DNA of 64,000 bases from Clostridia bacterium (GTDB lineage Bacteria > Bacillota > Clostridia > Christensenellales > Borkfalkiaceae): contig JAFURP010000038.1 of NCBI GenBank assembly GCA_017471785.1, positions 1 to 64,000 of the forward strand. Reading direction: 5' to 3'. The position numbers and the translations under genes are program-made. The notes under the pieces are model-generated. The model had not been told where the DNA came from. It did no database searches and saw only the letters and a list, made by a program, of their open reading frames with translations. Shown one piece after another: positions 7,825 through 17,744 of the stretch (position 1 is the stretch's first letter; each line of letters starts with the position of its first letter).

Positions 7825-10071
7825 ATGACAAGAAAACCGATCCAAATGCTTTTTAGCGTTATTATGGCGATGGCAATCGCCGTCGGTTTTGTGCCTACGA
7901 CGCTTTTCAAGGGTAACGCGCAAGGCTCGTACGCAGGCTTGCCCAAAGGCGCGAGAATAGGCGATACCATTTACGAAGAAGCCTTATCGGCAAGCGCCTT
8001 AAACGAATGGACGGTAGCGGATACGGGCGATAGCTGGCAATGGAATCCCGACGTTGGCGAAGTTGTATACGACGATCAATTAAACGGCGTAAAAATGAGC
8101 GCGGAAAACGGTATGCAGGTGGCGACGCTTCCTGCGCTTGGCGTAGTAGATTACGCATATACGGCGGAAATTCAAGTGCTTAGTAAAAACGGCGAATTCG
8201 GTTTAGTGACCGATATTGCGGAAAATTCGCAAAGCGCAAGCTATGCAACGGCGTATATCGGCGACGATAGCGCTTTAAGCTTATTGCATTGCGATAACGT
8301 AAACGGCGTGTTGTATAATCAAAATTATGCCGGCGCGGTAGAGCTGTTAGGCAAAGAGATTACGCAAAACGAAACGTATACCCTTGCGGTGTATAGCTTG
8401 GAGGGGACGGCGTATTTCTTTATCAACGGCGTGCTCGTCAACGGCAAATCCGTTTATTCAGGCGGTGCGGAAAACGATATCGTAGGCTTGTATGTTGCCA
8501 ACGGTGAAATTCTCGTAAAAAGCGTTAGCGTGAAAGCGTACCGTTATCCGTTGGAATGCGTGCGTATTGAAGGCTTAAGCGTGCGCTATGCCGACGAGGA
8601 CGGGTTTACGACGGGCAAGGGCTCGTCCGGCTTGCGGTATACGGTTATCGTCGAGAAGAACGCGGAGGATTACGATAGCAACGCGGAATACGGTATATTG
8701 ATTATTCCGAGCGATATTTTGGGCGAAAAGGACTTGACGGTAGACGTAGGCTTGGCGAAGAACATTCGCTTGACGAACGTTTACGAAGAAACGGACGGGA
8801 GCTTGAAATTTACGGCGTCCCTTTTGGATATTCCGACGGCGTCTATGCACAGAAGCTTTGTCGCAAGAGCTTATATGCGCGTACAAGACGGGGACGAATG
8901 GGTATATAGCTACGGAAAAGTGGTCGAGCAAAGTATGGTAAAAACGGCGAATATCGATTACGAAGAAACGGAGGATATGCACGTGAAAAATCGGTTGGAT
9001 AAAATTTTTGAAAACGCAACGGGTTACGCGCAAAGAATTACGTTCTCGCTGTTCGCCGATTTCCATTACATAGAAAATACCTATATGTCGTCCGTTGCCG
9101 ACTTGAACGCCATTTTCCAAAAGGGCGTGGAGAATAACGTGGATTTCGTCCTGCACGCAGGCGATTTCAGTAACAATTACACCGGCTCGCCCGAGCTGAT
9201 CAAGGCGTATAAGGAAAATGCGTACAACCTGCCCGTATACGGCATTTACGGCAATCACGAGCTGGAGGGGTCGAAGGATACGATGGCGTTCGTAACGCCT
9301 GCGTTGACCAACCAAGCGGATAAGGTTACTTGGGGTACGGAAAGCGGAAAAATCGAAGACGGCAGTATCGGTTATTATTACTTCGACGTGAACGGGATTC
9401 GCGTGATTTGTACGGATACCAACTATTCTTGGAATCCTACCTTAAGCAGATGGGAGCATCGCGAAGAACTGAGAAGTAATTCGGGAAACAGCTACGATAA
9501 TTCGTTCGGCGAGCCGCAAAGAACGTGGCTCAAAGCGGTGTTGAACGACGCGGCGGATAAGGATATTTCCTGTATCGTCATTTCCCACCACCCGACTTCG
9601 GGATTGTTAAATCAAGCGCCGTCCGACGCAATGCAGGTACGGGAAATTTTCAAGCAGGCGAACGCAAAGCGTGCAGGAACGGTATTGATGGTGATGAACG
9701 GGCATTTGCATACCAACCATATCCAGTTTGTAGACGATATTTTATATTTTGACGTGAACGTCGTGCGTAACGGTCAATGGCTCAGCGGTAGTACGGCGCA
9801 TTACGGGAATAATACTTTCGATAAGGTAAGCTACGACGACGAGGGCAACGAAACGGGAACGGCGCCGTTGCTGCTCAACAGCTTAAAGCAAGGCGCGAAC
9901 ACGTGGTTCTTCACCGATCCGCTCAACGCTATCGTGACCGTGTCGAGTACGGGTAAGATCGTCGTCGAGGGTATGGAAACGACGTGGCTGTTCGGTATAG
10001 AGCCGCCTTCTTTGTACGACGGTACGGAGCCGAGGATTTCCAGCGGCGTGTATAAAATGCCTGCGGATTGA
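7825..10071 (+). CDS. Secreted calcineurin-like metallophosphoesterase with N-terminal beta-sandwich modules
   Basis: A 748-residue exported protein with a Sec signal peptide (about 1-33, no lipobox). Residues about 45-240 look like a concanavalin/LamG-type sandwich. Residues about 245-385 form a module with LRYTVIVEK, GILIIPSDIL and RSFVARAYMRV, which resembles the N-terminal domain of the secreted protein at 21853. The C-terminal catalytic domain has every metallophosphoesterase motif: FADFHY (Asp412, His414), HAGDF (Asp447), GNHE (Asn477, His478), SHHP (His588) and NGHLHTNH (His627, His629). It would hydrolyse phosphate esters outside the cell; the substrate is unknown. It opens the glycan island, with GGAGG just before the ATG. 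Confidence 0.88.
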   Translation: MTRKPIQMLFSVIMAMAIAVGFVPTTLFKGNAQGSYAGLPKGARIGDTIYEEALSASALNEWTVADTGDSWQWNPDVGEVVYDDQLNGVKMSAENGMQVATLPALGVVDYAYTAEIQVLSKNGEFGLVTDIAENSQSASYATAYIGDDSALSLLHCDNVNGVLYNQNYAGAVELLGKEITQNETYTLAVYSLEGTAYFFINGVLVNGKSVYSGGAENDIVGLYVANGEILVKSVSVKAYRYPLECVRIEGLSVRYADEDGFTTGKGSSGLRYTVIVEKNAEDYDSNAEYGILIIPSDILGEKDLTVDVGLAKNIRLTNVYEETDGSLKFTASLLDIPTASMHRSFVARAYMRVQDGDEWVYSYGKVVEQSMVKTANIDYEETEDMHVKNRLDKIFENATGYAQRITFSLFADFHYIENTYMSSVADLNAIFQKGVENNVDFVLHAGDFSNNYTGSPELIKAYKENAYNLPVYGIYGNHELEGSKDTMAFVTPALTNQADKVTWGTESGKIEDGSIGYYYFDVNGIRVICTDTNYSWNPTLSRWEHREELRSNSGNSYDNSFGEPQRTWLKAVLNDAADKDISCIVISHHPTSGLLNQAPSDAMQVREIFKQANAKRAGTVLMVMNGHLHTNHIQFVDDILYFDVNVVRNGQWLSGSTAHYGNNTFDKVSYDDEGNETGTAPLLLNSLKQGANTWFFTDPLNAIVTVSSTGKIVVEGMETTWLFGIEPPSLYDGTEPRISSGVYKMPAD

Positions 10072-10089
10072 TGAAAGGGGGATGATAAG

Positions 10090-10341
10090 ATGAAGAAAAG
10101 AATTTTAGCGTTTTTGACGGCGATAACGGCTTTGACCTGTTTGGCTTTCGGCGCGTGCTCTAAAGAAGAAACGGGGGATACGCCCGTTAGTACGGAGCAA
10201 AGCGCGACGAGCGGCGGAAAGGAGGGAAGCGGCGCGCCCGCGGCAGGCTCCCCCTCCCGTTCGGAGGAGGAAGACCCCGAGTTTCCCGACAACGATTACG
10301 GTAAGGATAACGAGGATAGCTATCCGAACGCTTGGAATTGA
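10090..10341 (+). CDS. Small lipoprotein, unknown function
   Basis: An 83-residue protein with a lipoprotein signal (lipobox AFGAC, Cys23) and a short, acidic, low-complexity tail rich in Ser, Glu, Asp and Gly, ending DSYPNAWN. There is no recognisable domain after the lipid anchor. It lies 18 bases after the metallophosphoesterase and 25 bases before the oxidoreductase, so it is probably co-transcribed. It may be a surface-exposed tether or a remnant of a larger lipoprotein. Confidence 0.75.
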   Translation: MKKRILAFLTAITALTCLAFGACSKEETGDTPVSTEQSATSGGKEGSGAPAAGSPSRSEEEDPEFPDNDYGKDNEDSYPNAWN

Positions 10342-10366
10342 CGAAAAGAAGTAGGAAGTAGGAAAA

Positions 10367-11620
10367 ATGTTGGAATTTGCAATCGTCGGTTTTGGCAATA
10401 GGGGCAGTACCTTTGCGAAATTACTGAAAAATGAAAAAAGAGCAAGACTCGTCGCCGTTGCCGAAGTGGACGCGGATAACCGTAAGCTTGCTCAAACGCA
10501 ATTCGGCGTGAAAGCGGAGCGCTGCTTTTCCTCCGCGGACGAATTTTTTGAAAAGGGAAAGATATGCGACGCGGTGATCCTTTGTACGCAGGACGCGCAG
10601 CATCGTGAAATGGCGATCCGCGCTATGCGGTTGGGGTACGAGCTGTTGCTCGAAAAACCCGCCGCGACGACGTTGGAGGATTGTATCGCCATTCGCGATA
10701 CGGCAAACGGCTTGGGGAGAAAGGTGATGCTCGCGCACGGGTTGCGCTACGCGCCCTTCTTCTACACCATCAAGAAGCTGATTTCAGAGGGTAAGCTGGG
10801 CGAGGTGGTGACCGTCAACCAAACGGAAAACATCGCCTTTTGGCATTTCGCGCTCTCTTACGTGCGCGGTCCTTGGCGGAATATGGCGGCTTCCACGCCC
10901 ACGATATTAGCCAAGTGCTGTCACGATCTCGATCTGATCGCTTGGTTTATGAACAAAAAATGCAAGAGCGTAAGCTCGTTCGGCGGCTTGCAGTATTTCC
11001 GTCCCGAGTGCGCGCCCGAGGGCAGCGCGAAGTATTGCGTGGACTGTAACGCGGAAACGCGTAAAAGCTGTTTATACAACGCCTACGAGGTATACACCGA
11101 GGCGCAGGTGCAAAGGGGCACGGGCGGCACGCGGAAGCTGATCGGCAAGGACGTAAAGGGGCTTATCGAAAGCCGAGCGCACGAGATCGGACGGTGCGTG
11201 TATCACGGCGACAACGACGCGGTGGACCATCAAGTGGTCAACCTTTTGTACGAGGGGGGCGCGACGGCGCATTTGACGATGACGGCGTTTTCCCAACGTT
11301 GCTACCGTTTCGTAAAGGTACACGGTACGAAAGGGGAGGTATACGGCGACGCGGGCAAGGGGATCTTGCATTACACGCCCTTCGGCGGCGAGCGGCAGGA
11401 AATCGACGTGAATAATGCGATCGCGGTGGACGACGCTGCGTTTTTGGGACACGGCGGCGGCGATTATTTCCTGCTGATGGATTTTATCGGATACCTGCTC
11501 GGCGAGGAAAAGACGGTCACGCGGACGACGATCGACGAATCGATCGAAAGTCATATCATCGGCTTCAAGGCGGAGGAGAGCCGCTTAAACGGCGGCGCTA
11601 TGCTGACTATTGAAAGATAA
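10367..11620 (+). CDS. Gfo/Idh/MocA-family oxidoreductase
   Basis: A 417-residue NAD(P)-dependent sugar or cyclitol oxidoreductase. The Rossmann start is AIVGFGNRG, and the family's EKP motif (LLEKPAAT) carries the catalytic lysine near residue 97. The C-terminal alpha/beta domain includes a Cys-rich stretch (PECAPEG...CVDC...KSCLY, about 205-240) seen in one subgroup. No signal peptide, so it acts in the cytoplasm, presumably on a sugar brought in by the ABC importer encoded next (permease gene starts 14 bases later). The substrate is unknown. Confidence 0.88.
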   Translation: MLEFAIVGFGNRGSTFAKLLKNEKRARLVAVAEVDADNRKLAQTQFGVKAERCFSSADEFFEKGKICDAVILCTQDAQHREMAIRAMRLGYELLLEKPAATTLEDCIAIRDTANGLGRKVMLAHGLRYAPFFYTIKKLISEGKLGEVVTVNQTENIAFWHFALSYVRGPWRNMAASTPTILAKCCHDLDLIAWFMNKKCKSVSSFGGLQYFRPECAPEGSAKYCVDCNAETRKSCLYNAYEVYTEAQVQRGTGGTRKLIGKDVKGLIESRAHEIGRCVYHGDNDAVDHQVVNLLYEGGATAHLTMTAFSQRCYRFVKVHGTKGEVYGDAGKGILHYTPFGGERQEIDVNNAIAVDDAAFLGHGGGDYFLLMDFIGYLLGEEKTVTRTTIDESIESHIIGFKAEESRLNGGAMLTIER

Positions 11621-11634
11621 ATAAAGGGGTACGT

Positions 11635-12576
11635 ATGGAAAATTTGATGGAACGACCGATGCCTAAAAAACGGATAACGGCGGCAAAGAAAAAAGAAACG
11701 ATTTTCTTGTTTTTGATGCTGGCGTTGCCCGTCGTGCAATGGCTGATATATTTCTTTTACTTAAATATCGATTCGATATTGCTTGCTTTCCAAGACAAGC
11801 GTACGGGCGCGTTTACATTCCAAAACTTTCAGTTGGTTTGGGAACAGCTCGTAGACCCGCGCGGCGATATCAATATAGCGATCAAGAATACGATGATCTA
11901 TTTCTCGACCGACTTCCTCATTATATTACCGCTGAGCTTGTTGATGAGCTACTTCTTCTATAAAAAGATATTGTTTTATAAGGGGTTTCGGGTAATTTTC
12001 TACCTCCCTGCCATCGTTTCGGCAATGGTCATGGTAGAAAGCTTTGCCAGCTTCGTGGCGCCGAACGGTCCCGTTGCGACCGTTTTGGAATGGTTTGGCT
12101 ACACCATACCGCCGCAGGGGCTTTTCGCCGATTCGGATACGGCGACGAACACGATCGTTATCTACTGTATTTGGACGGGTTTTTGCTCTAAGGTATTGCT
12201 CTTTGGCGGCGCGATGGCGCGTATCCCCGTAGAGCTTTTGGAATCGGCGCGCTTGGACGGCTGCGGACCGTTCAGAGAGCTGTGGCAAATGATCTTCCCC
12301 TTGATCTGGGCGACGACCTCTACGCAAATCGTATTGCTCTTTACGGGGCTGTTCAATTCGTCGGGACCCATTTTGCTGTTCACGAACGGCGCGTACGATA
12401 CGCAAACGCTCAACTATTGGATATTCGCGCAAATTTACGGAAGCGGTAAGTACGGCGGCAACACGGGCAACTACAATATCGTATCGTGTACGGGCTTGTG
12501 CTTTACGCTCGTAGGCGTACCCGTGATCCTGTTTATCCGTTGGCTGATGGATAGAGTGCCTGCGGTGGAGTATTAA
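11635..12576 (+). CDS. Carbohydrate ABC transporter permease 1 (CUT1, MalF/UgpA type)
   Basis: A 313-residue inner-membrane permease with six likely transmembrane segments. The EAA loop is recognisable (ELLESARLDGCGPFRELWQM) and would contact an ATPase subunit. It pairs with the permease at 12588 and the binding lipoprotein at 13548. No ATPase gene is present in the window. AAAGGGG lies six bases before the ATG. The imported sugar is not known. Confidence 0.9.
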   Translation: MENLMERPMPKKRITAAKKKETIFLFLMLALPVVQWLIYFFYLNIDSILLAFQDKRTGAFTFQNFQLVWEQLVDPRGDINIAIKNTMIYFSTDFLIILPLSLLMSYFFYKKILFYKGFRVIFYLPAIVSAMVMVESFASFVAPNGPVATVLEWFGYTIPPQGLFADSDTATNTIVIYCIWTGFCSKVLLFGGAMARIPVELLESARLDGCGPFRELWQMIFPLIWATTSTQIVLLFTGLFNSSGPILLFTNGAYDTQTLNYWIFAQIYGSGKYGGNTGNYNIVSCTGLCFTLVGVPVILFIRWLMDRVPAVEY

Positions 12577-12587
12577 GGAGGAAGGCT

Positions 12588-13529
12588 ATGAAAAACGAAA
12601 AGAAAAATAATTCCTTCTTGAAAAAATTCCGAAAAGAGGAATCCATTTTAACGCAACGTAACAAATCGGAAAAGATCCTTTTCGGCGTGGTATTCGTGTT
12701 CTTCGCTATTTACGCCGTTACCTTGGTCTTCCCGTTTATCTTTATGTTTTTAAGCTCGCTCAAGGGCAGCTTGGAATACGTGGACGATCTGGTCGCGGGC
12801 ACGGTGTTGAGCTTGCCCGATAATTGGCTGTTCTCCAACTATGCGGACGCGTTTACGGGTATGAGCATCAAAAATTCGTGGGGCGTGCCCATCTATTTAC
12901 CCGAAATGCTGTTCAACAGTATCGTCTATACGGCGCTCACTATTTTCTCGAGCGTTGCGGCGAGCGCGCTTACGGGCTATTGCTTGGCGAAATACCGCTT
13001 CAAGATACGCGGGTTTATGTACGGCGCGGCGATATTCTCCATGACCATTCCCATTATCGGTACTTCGGGCGCGTCGTTAAAGCTCGCGCACACCTTGGGG
13101 ATATACAACACCCTGTTCTATCCGCTCCTGCCCAGCTTTTCGGGCTTTGGCTTCAATTTCCTTATATTGTACGGATTTTTCAGTAATATCCCTTGGAGCT
13201 ACGCGGAGGCGGTGTTTATCGACGGCGGCGGACACGGCACGACCTTCTTCAAGATCATGCTTCCCCAAGCTTGGCCGGCGATCCTGACCCTTTGTATCAT
13301 GGCGTTCATCAACGCCTGGAACAACTACTTGACGCCGCTTATGTATATGCCCGATTATCCCACGCTGGCTTCGGGTATCTACCGTATCGAGCTGACCTTT
13401 ACGAGAAAGGGGAACTATCCCGTCTACTACGCGGGGCTTATGGTGGCGACCCTGCCCGTGATCGTGGTGTTTGCGTGCTTCTCGGACGTCATTATGAAGA
13501 ATTTTACAGTCGGTGGACTGAAAGGTTAA
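12588..13529 (+). CDS. Carbohydrate ABC transporter permease 2 (CUT1, MalG/UgpE type)
   Basis: A 313-residue permease with six likely transmembrane segments after a basic N-terminal cytoplasmic tail. The EAA loop reads YAEAVFIDGGGHGTTFFKIM, and the C-terminus NFTVGGLKG is typical of MalG-like subunits. It follows permease 1 by 11 bases with a strong AAGGAGG site. It forms the heterodimeric channel with the product of 11635. Confidence 0.9.
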   Translation: MKNEKKNNSFLKKFRKEESILTQRNKSEKILFGVVFVFFAIYAVTLVFPFIFMFLSSLKGSLEYVDDLVAGTVLSLPDNWLFSNYADAFTGMSIKNSWGVPIYLPEMLFNSIVYTALTIFSSVAASALTGYCLAKYRFKIRGFMYGAAIFSMTIPIIGTSGASLKLAHTLGIYNTLFYPLLPSFSGFGFNFLILYGFFSNIPWSYAEAVFIDGGGHGTTFFKIMLPQAWPAILTLCIMAFINAWNNYLTPLMYMPDYPTLASGIYRIELTFTRKGNYPVYYAGLMVATLPVIVVFACFSDVIMKNFTVGGLKG

Positions 13530-13547
13530 TATCAGGAGGAAAAAACA

Positions 13548-15188
13548 ATGAAAAAGATGAAAAAAATAGGGAGTATCTCGCTGGCGCTTGCGCTCGGTGC
13601 TTCCGCGGCGGCAGGCTTGGCTGGGTGCAATAAACAGCCCGAGGATTCCGTGGACGCGTTGGACATTTACGTATTACATAAGGGTAACGGCGTACAATGG
13701 TGCTACGATATGGCGGACGCCTTTTTAGAACAGGACTGGGTAAAGGAAAAATACCCCAATCTTACCATTTCGCCGATTGTAACGAACGACGAAGAAAGCT
13801 ACGCTTCGGGTATGCTCAACGCGGGCGAGGGTAGAAACCGTTTCGATTTGATGTTCGTACACTTGGACGGACAGCTGTACGCAGGTCCGAGCGGCTCGCT
13901 GGAGGATCTGACGCAAAGCGTATATTATGCGGACGTCCCCGGCGAAGAAGGCGTGAAGTATATCGACAAGCACAACGATTCGTATACCTTCATCAACCGT
14001 TATATCGACACGACGGACGCTTCGAAAGAGGCGTATTATCAAACGACTTGGAACCACGGTATGGACTCGTTCGTTTACAACGAAACGCTTCTTAACGCGC
14101 TTGGCAAGGACGTGCCCAACACCACGGACGAATTTTTGGAAATTTGCGAGTACGTTTTGAATATCAACGACCGACCTGCCGGCGTATACGATAAGACGTT
14201 CACCATTCAACAGGCGGAAAACGGCTATTGGAACTATATATTCCCCGTTTGGTGGGCGCAATACGAGGGGATCCAAGGGTATAAAAACTTTTGGAACGGT
14301 ATCGACGAAAACAATACGAGATCGCCTGCGATCTTCGATCAAGACGGTATCGAGGAAGCCTTGAAATTTATGGAGAAGGCGCTTACCTACGAAACGGGCT
14401 ATATCGCGAAAGACTCTATGTCCTACGCCTTTATGGAGGGGCAAACGGTGTTTATGCGCGGCAACGGTATCTTCCACGCCAACGGCGACTGGTTCGATAA
14501 CGAAATGAGCGAAATCGCTCAGCAAATTAAGGACGAGGGCGGCGAAGCGTCCAACTACGTGTTCAAGATCATGAAAACGCCCATCATCAGCGCGCTCGGC
14601 ACCAAGCTCGGTATCGACGACGCGACCTTGTCCGCGCTCGTGGATTACGTAGACGGTGAAACGACTACCGCGCCCGAATTTACCTCCACCGAGGGATATA
14701 CGAAAGACGAAGTGATCGACGCGGTGAAAGAGGCTCGTACGATCGTTCATTCGCTTGGTCCCAAGCACGCGGGTATTATTCCCAAATACGCGCTTTGTAA
14801 AGACCCTGCTATCGACTTCTTGCGGTTTATGGCGACGGATACGGCGCAGGAGATTTATATGAAAGCGACGGGCGGTTCTTGCTTGCCGTTCGAATACAAC
14901 GTCAAGGAAAAAAATCCCACGCTGTATAGCCAAATGACGCCTTTCCATCAAGCGAAGCTGGACTACTTCTGCTCTACGCAGTACGACGTGTACACCTTGC
15001 CCGACGACAGCGCGTTCCCCTTGGCGCAATACGGCGGCTTGACGGCTACTTACGACGTGCAGTATTATACCACCTTCATCGAGGAAGGACATACCAAGAC
15101 GGCGGCGGATTTCATTCAGGAAACCAAGGACACTTGGACGCAGGATAAATTCAACACGGCTTTGGCGACCGCAGGTATCGCCGGTTAA
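13548..15188 (+). CDS. ABC transporter extracellular sugar-binding lipoprotein
   Basis: A 546-residue lipoprotein (lipobox LAGC, Cys27) of the family 1 solute-binding fold, longer than the usual 400-450 residues. It has the expected pattern of a ligand-binding two-lobe protein: an N-terminal lobe with RFDLMFVHLDGQLYAG, a Tyr/Trp-rich middle (YWNYIFPVWWAQYEG) and a hinge with FMRGNGIFHANGDWF. It is anchored on the outer face of the membrane and delivers sugar to the permeases at 11635 and 12588, 18 bases upstream. Size and aromatic content suggest an oligosaccharide ligand. Confidence 0.88.
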   Translation: MKKMKKIGSISLALALGASAAAGLAGCNKQPEDSVDALDIYVLHKGNGVQWCYDMADAFLEQDWVKEKYPNLTISPIVTNDEESYASGMLNAGEGRNRFDLMFVHLDGQLYAGPSGSLEDLTQSVYYADVPGEEGVKYIDKHNDSYTFINRYIDTTDASKEAYYQTTWNHGMDSFVYNETLLNALGKDVPNTTDEFLEICEYVLNINDRPAGVYDKTFTIQQAENGYWNYIFPVWWAQYEGIQGYKNFWNGIDENNTRSPAIFDQDGIEEALKFMEKALTYETGYIAKDSMSYAFMEGQTVFMRGNGIFHANGDWFDNEMSEIAQQIKDEGGEASNYVFKIMKTPIISALGTKLGIDDATLSALVDYVDGETTTAPEFTSTEGYTKDEVIDAVKEARTIVHSLGPKHAGIIPKYALCKDPAIDFLRFMATDTAQEIYMKATGGSCLPFEYNVKEKNPTLYSQMTPFHQAKLDYFCSTQYDVYTLPDDSAFPLAQYGGLTATYDVQYYTTFIEEGHTKTAADFIQETKDTWTQDKFNTALATAGIAG

Positions 15189-15205
15189 AAAATCAGGAGC
15201 GAGCT

Positions 15206-17731
15206 ATGAAAAAAACAGGATTAAAAGTTCTTGCGGTGCTTTCCGCGCTCGTATGTCTAACGAGCGCAGGCTGTAAGAACGATAAAGCCGAGGCGCTCGT
15301 TTGGGGCGGCTTGTCCGACGCGGATATTTGGGGCGCGCCCGCCACGGAGAAGGTGTATCAAGACATCTCCACGGGCTACGAGGCCTTCCGCACGGACGCG
15401 CAGGTTTCCGTAACGGCGGCGCGCGGCGAATACGAAGCGGGGCAGATCATCGTTACGGCAAAGGATAAGGACCTCAAATACGAGGTGTCCGCCGCCGATT
15501 TGACCGCCGCGGACGGCACGAAATTCCCTGCGGCGAGCATTGAAATTTTCCATGAAAAGTATATCGAGATAACGCGAAACTGGGAAAACAACGGTATGCC
15601 TTTGGGTTGGTATCCCGACGCGCTCGTGCCCGTGGAAAACATCAAGCAGGTTGGGGAAAACGTGATCGCCCCCAACCAAAACCAAGGCTTGTACGTGCGC
15701 TTTAACGTGCCCGTAGACCAAAAGGCAGGGGTATATACCGGCTCCATCGCGCTCAAGATCGGCGACGAGAGCAAGAGTATTCCCGTGACTTTGAACGTTT
15801 TGGACGTCGAGGTGAGCGAAAAAACGCACACGCAAAGCCATTACGCCGTCAATTATCAATATTTCCGCGGCGAGCTGGAGCAATCGCAATCGATGTACGA
15901 AAAGTATTGCGAAATGCTGATGGATTACCGCTTGAGCGCGGCGATCCCCATGGAAAAGGTAACGACCGAGCCCGAGGACGTGGAATATTACGTCGATCTG
16001 GCTTATAAATGGATAACGGAATACGGTTGTACGACGATCGACGTGCCCTACGGCGCCGGCGTGGAGATCGTCAACGGCAAGAAATATAACAGTATCGACA
16101 GGGCGACCTTTTCGTTGTATTTGAAAGCGTTCGCCGAAAAATCGTTTGAAACGGGCTACAATATGTTCGACCAGCTCATCACCCGTACGGGTACCTTGAT
16201 CGACGAGCCGCACGGTAAAAAGGACGGCGAAGCGAGGGTACAGGCGGTGGCGACGGCTTGGAAGGAAACGAAATTGCAAGTGGCGCAGGAGCTTGAGGAC
16301 GACGATACGATCACCTCGCCCATTAAAGACGAGGTGGTGGAGGGCATTCGCGAGCTGATCGACGTCGTAACGGCGGCGTACAGCGAGGTTTACGAGGGCT
16401 ACGTGGAAACGTTTTGCCCGGGGTTTACCGAGTACGATACGGAAGCGAGCCGCGCAAAGTACGCGGATCAAGAGCGGAAATGGTTCTACGGCTGTATCAA
16501 TCCCCGTTCCCCCTATCCGACGAATAAGATCGACGATACGCTGCTTTCCACGCGCGTAGTGGGCTGGATGCAAGCGCAATACGACGTTTCGGGCGTTTTG
16601 TATTGGACGACTACCTTGTATCAGCAGGGCGCGGAAAGCGGCTATATGGATATCGAGGATTATTACGGCGTAGCCGAGCGTTACGGCAAAGCGAACGGCG
16701 ACGGTTTATTGTTCTACCCCGGGAAGCGCTACGGCGTGGACGGTCCCGTGGCGAGTATGCGTTTGGAAGCCATTCGCGACGGTTTGGAGGAATACGAGAT
16801 GCTGTACGCTTTGGAAGAAGCGTACGGGGCAAAGCAAGCGAGGTTGCAGGCAAACGGCGAGGATATTTCCTTTGATTTCGACGCGTTGATCGCGAGCTTG
16901 ACCGAGAGCTTATATTCGGGCACGCGCGTTTCGGCAACGACGGAAACGTTCGCAAGCGCGCGCAACGCCTTATTGCAGCTTTGTCTTTTGCAATCGGGCG
17001 CGGATACGTATTTGGCGGACTTTGCCGACGACGGTTACGGAACGGCTTCGTATACCTTCCTCGTAGGCGACGGCGCGACGGTGAAGGTCAACGGCGAAAC
17101 CAAGACGGCAAGCGCGACCGTTACCGACGGGGACGGCAAGGAGTATGGAAAGTATTCGTTCGACTGCGCTTTGTCCGAAGCGGAAAATTGGTTGCATATG
17201 CAAGTGATCGTAGGCGAAGGCACGTTTGCGTACGACAGCTATTTGGGCGGTAAGGTACAACGTATCGACGCGGCGCAAACGGTTGCGGGGGATTTCGGCA
17301 AGGAACAGGCTACGCCCGTTTACGAGCTTATCCAAGACGCGAGCACGGTGGACGGAACGCTGACGGGCTCGATCGTAAAGCTTGCTATTCCCGAATGTTC
17401 GGCAAAGAGCGCGCAATCCGTCCGTTTGGGCGGTACGCTCGTCAAGGATATCGACGCTACGACGGGTAAGGCGATCGTACATATCTATTACGACGGCAGC
17501 GACGAGCCGACCTTACAGCTTAGCGGAAGCTACAGCTTGGATACGGTATATTACGTGTTCGGCTCGACGACCTTAAAGCAGGGTATGAACGAGATCGAGA
17601 TCACGTTCCCCTCGGGCAGATACGAAAAGGCGACCTTAAATTATATGGTGGCGATCGTCAATCCCTCGTCCAAGCAAGCGGAGCCTGCGCGCGACCTGTA
17701 TTTCAAGGATCTGATCCTGTACGCAAAATAA
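15206..17731 (+). CDS. Lipoprotein with GH123/DUF4091-like glycoside hydrolase domain
   Basis: An 841-residue lipoprotein (lipobox TSAGC, Cys23). Residues about 45-210 are a beta-sandwich, and the DUF4091/GH123-like TIM-barrel region covers about 210-570. Its C-terminal signature is clear: WTTTLYQQG, DGLLFYPGKRYGVDGP and SMRLEAIRDGLEEYEML. A further beta-rich, possibly carbohydrate-binding part follows (about 600-841). Characterised GH123 enzymes remove beta-GalNAc from glycolipid glycans, so an amino-sugar substrate is plausible; the exact activity is inferred. It lies 17 bases after the binding-protein gene in the same operon. Confidence 0.82.
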   Translation: MKKTGLKVLAVLSALVCLTSAGCKNDKAEALVWGGLSDADIWGAPATEKVYQDISTGYEAFRTDAQVSVTAARGEYEAGQIIVTAKDKDLKYEVSAADLTAADGTKFPAASIEIFHEKYIEITRNWENNGMPLGWYPDALVPVENIKQVGENVIAPNQNQGLYVRFNVPVDQKAGVYTGSIALKIGDESKSIPVTLNVLDVEVSEKTHTQSHYAVNYQYFRGELEQSQSMYEKYCEMLMDYRLSAAIPMEKVTTEPEDVEYYVDLAYKWITEYGCTTIDVPYGAGVEIVNGKKYNSIDRATFSLYLKAFAEKSFETGYNMFDQLITRTGTLIDEPHGKKDGEARVQAVATAWKETKLQVAQELEDDDTITSPIKDEVVEGIRELIDVVTAAYSEVYEGYVETFCPGFTEYDTEASRAKYADQERKWFYGCINPRSPYPTNKIDDTLLSTRVVGWMQAQYDVSGVLYWTTTLYQQGAESGYMDIEDYYGVAERYGKANGDGLLFYPGKRYGVDGPVASMRLEAIRDGLEEYEMLYALEEAYGAKQARLQANGEDISFDFDALIASLTESLYSGTRVSATTETFASARNALLQLCLLQSGADTYLADFADDGYGTASYTFLVGDGATVKVNGETKTASATVTDGDGKEYGKYSFDCALSEAENWLHMQVIVGEGTFAYDSYLGGKVQRIDAAQTVAGDFGKEQATPVYELIQDASTVDGTLTGSIVKLAIPECSAKSAQSVRLGGTLVKDIDATTGKAIVHIYYDGSDEPTLQLSGSYSLDTVYYVFGSTTLKQGMNEIEITFPSGRYEKATLNYMVAIVNPSSKQAEPARDLYFKDLILYAK

Positions 17732-17744
17732 GGAGGTGGCAAGG

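Noticed and set aside
13725-15092. 455-codon open frame opposite the sugar-binding lipoprotein gene
   Set aside because: It mirrors the codon bias of the real gene, has no ribosome site or family motif, and is Arg/His/Val-rich as antisense frames are.
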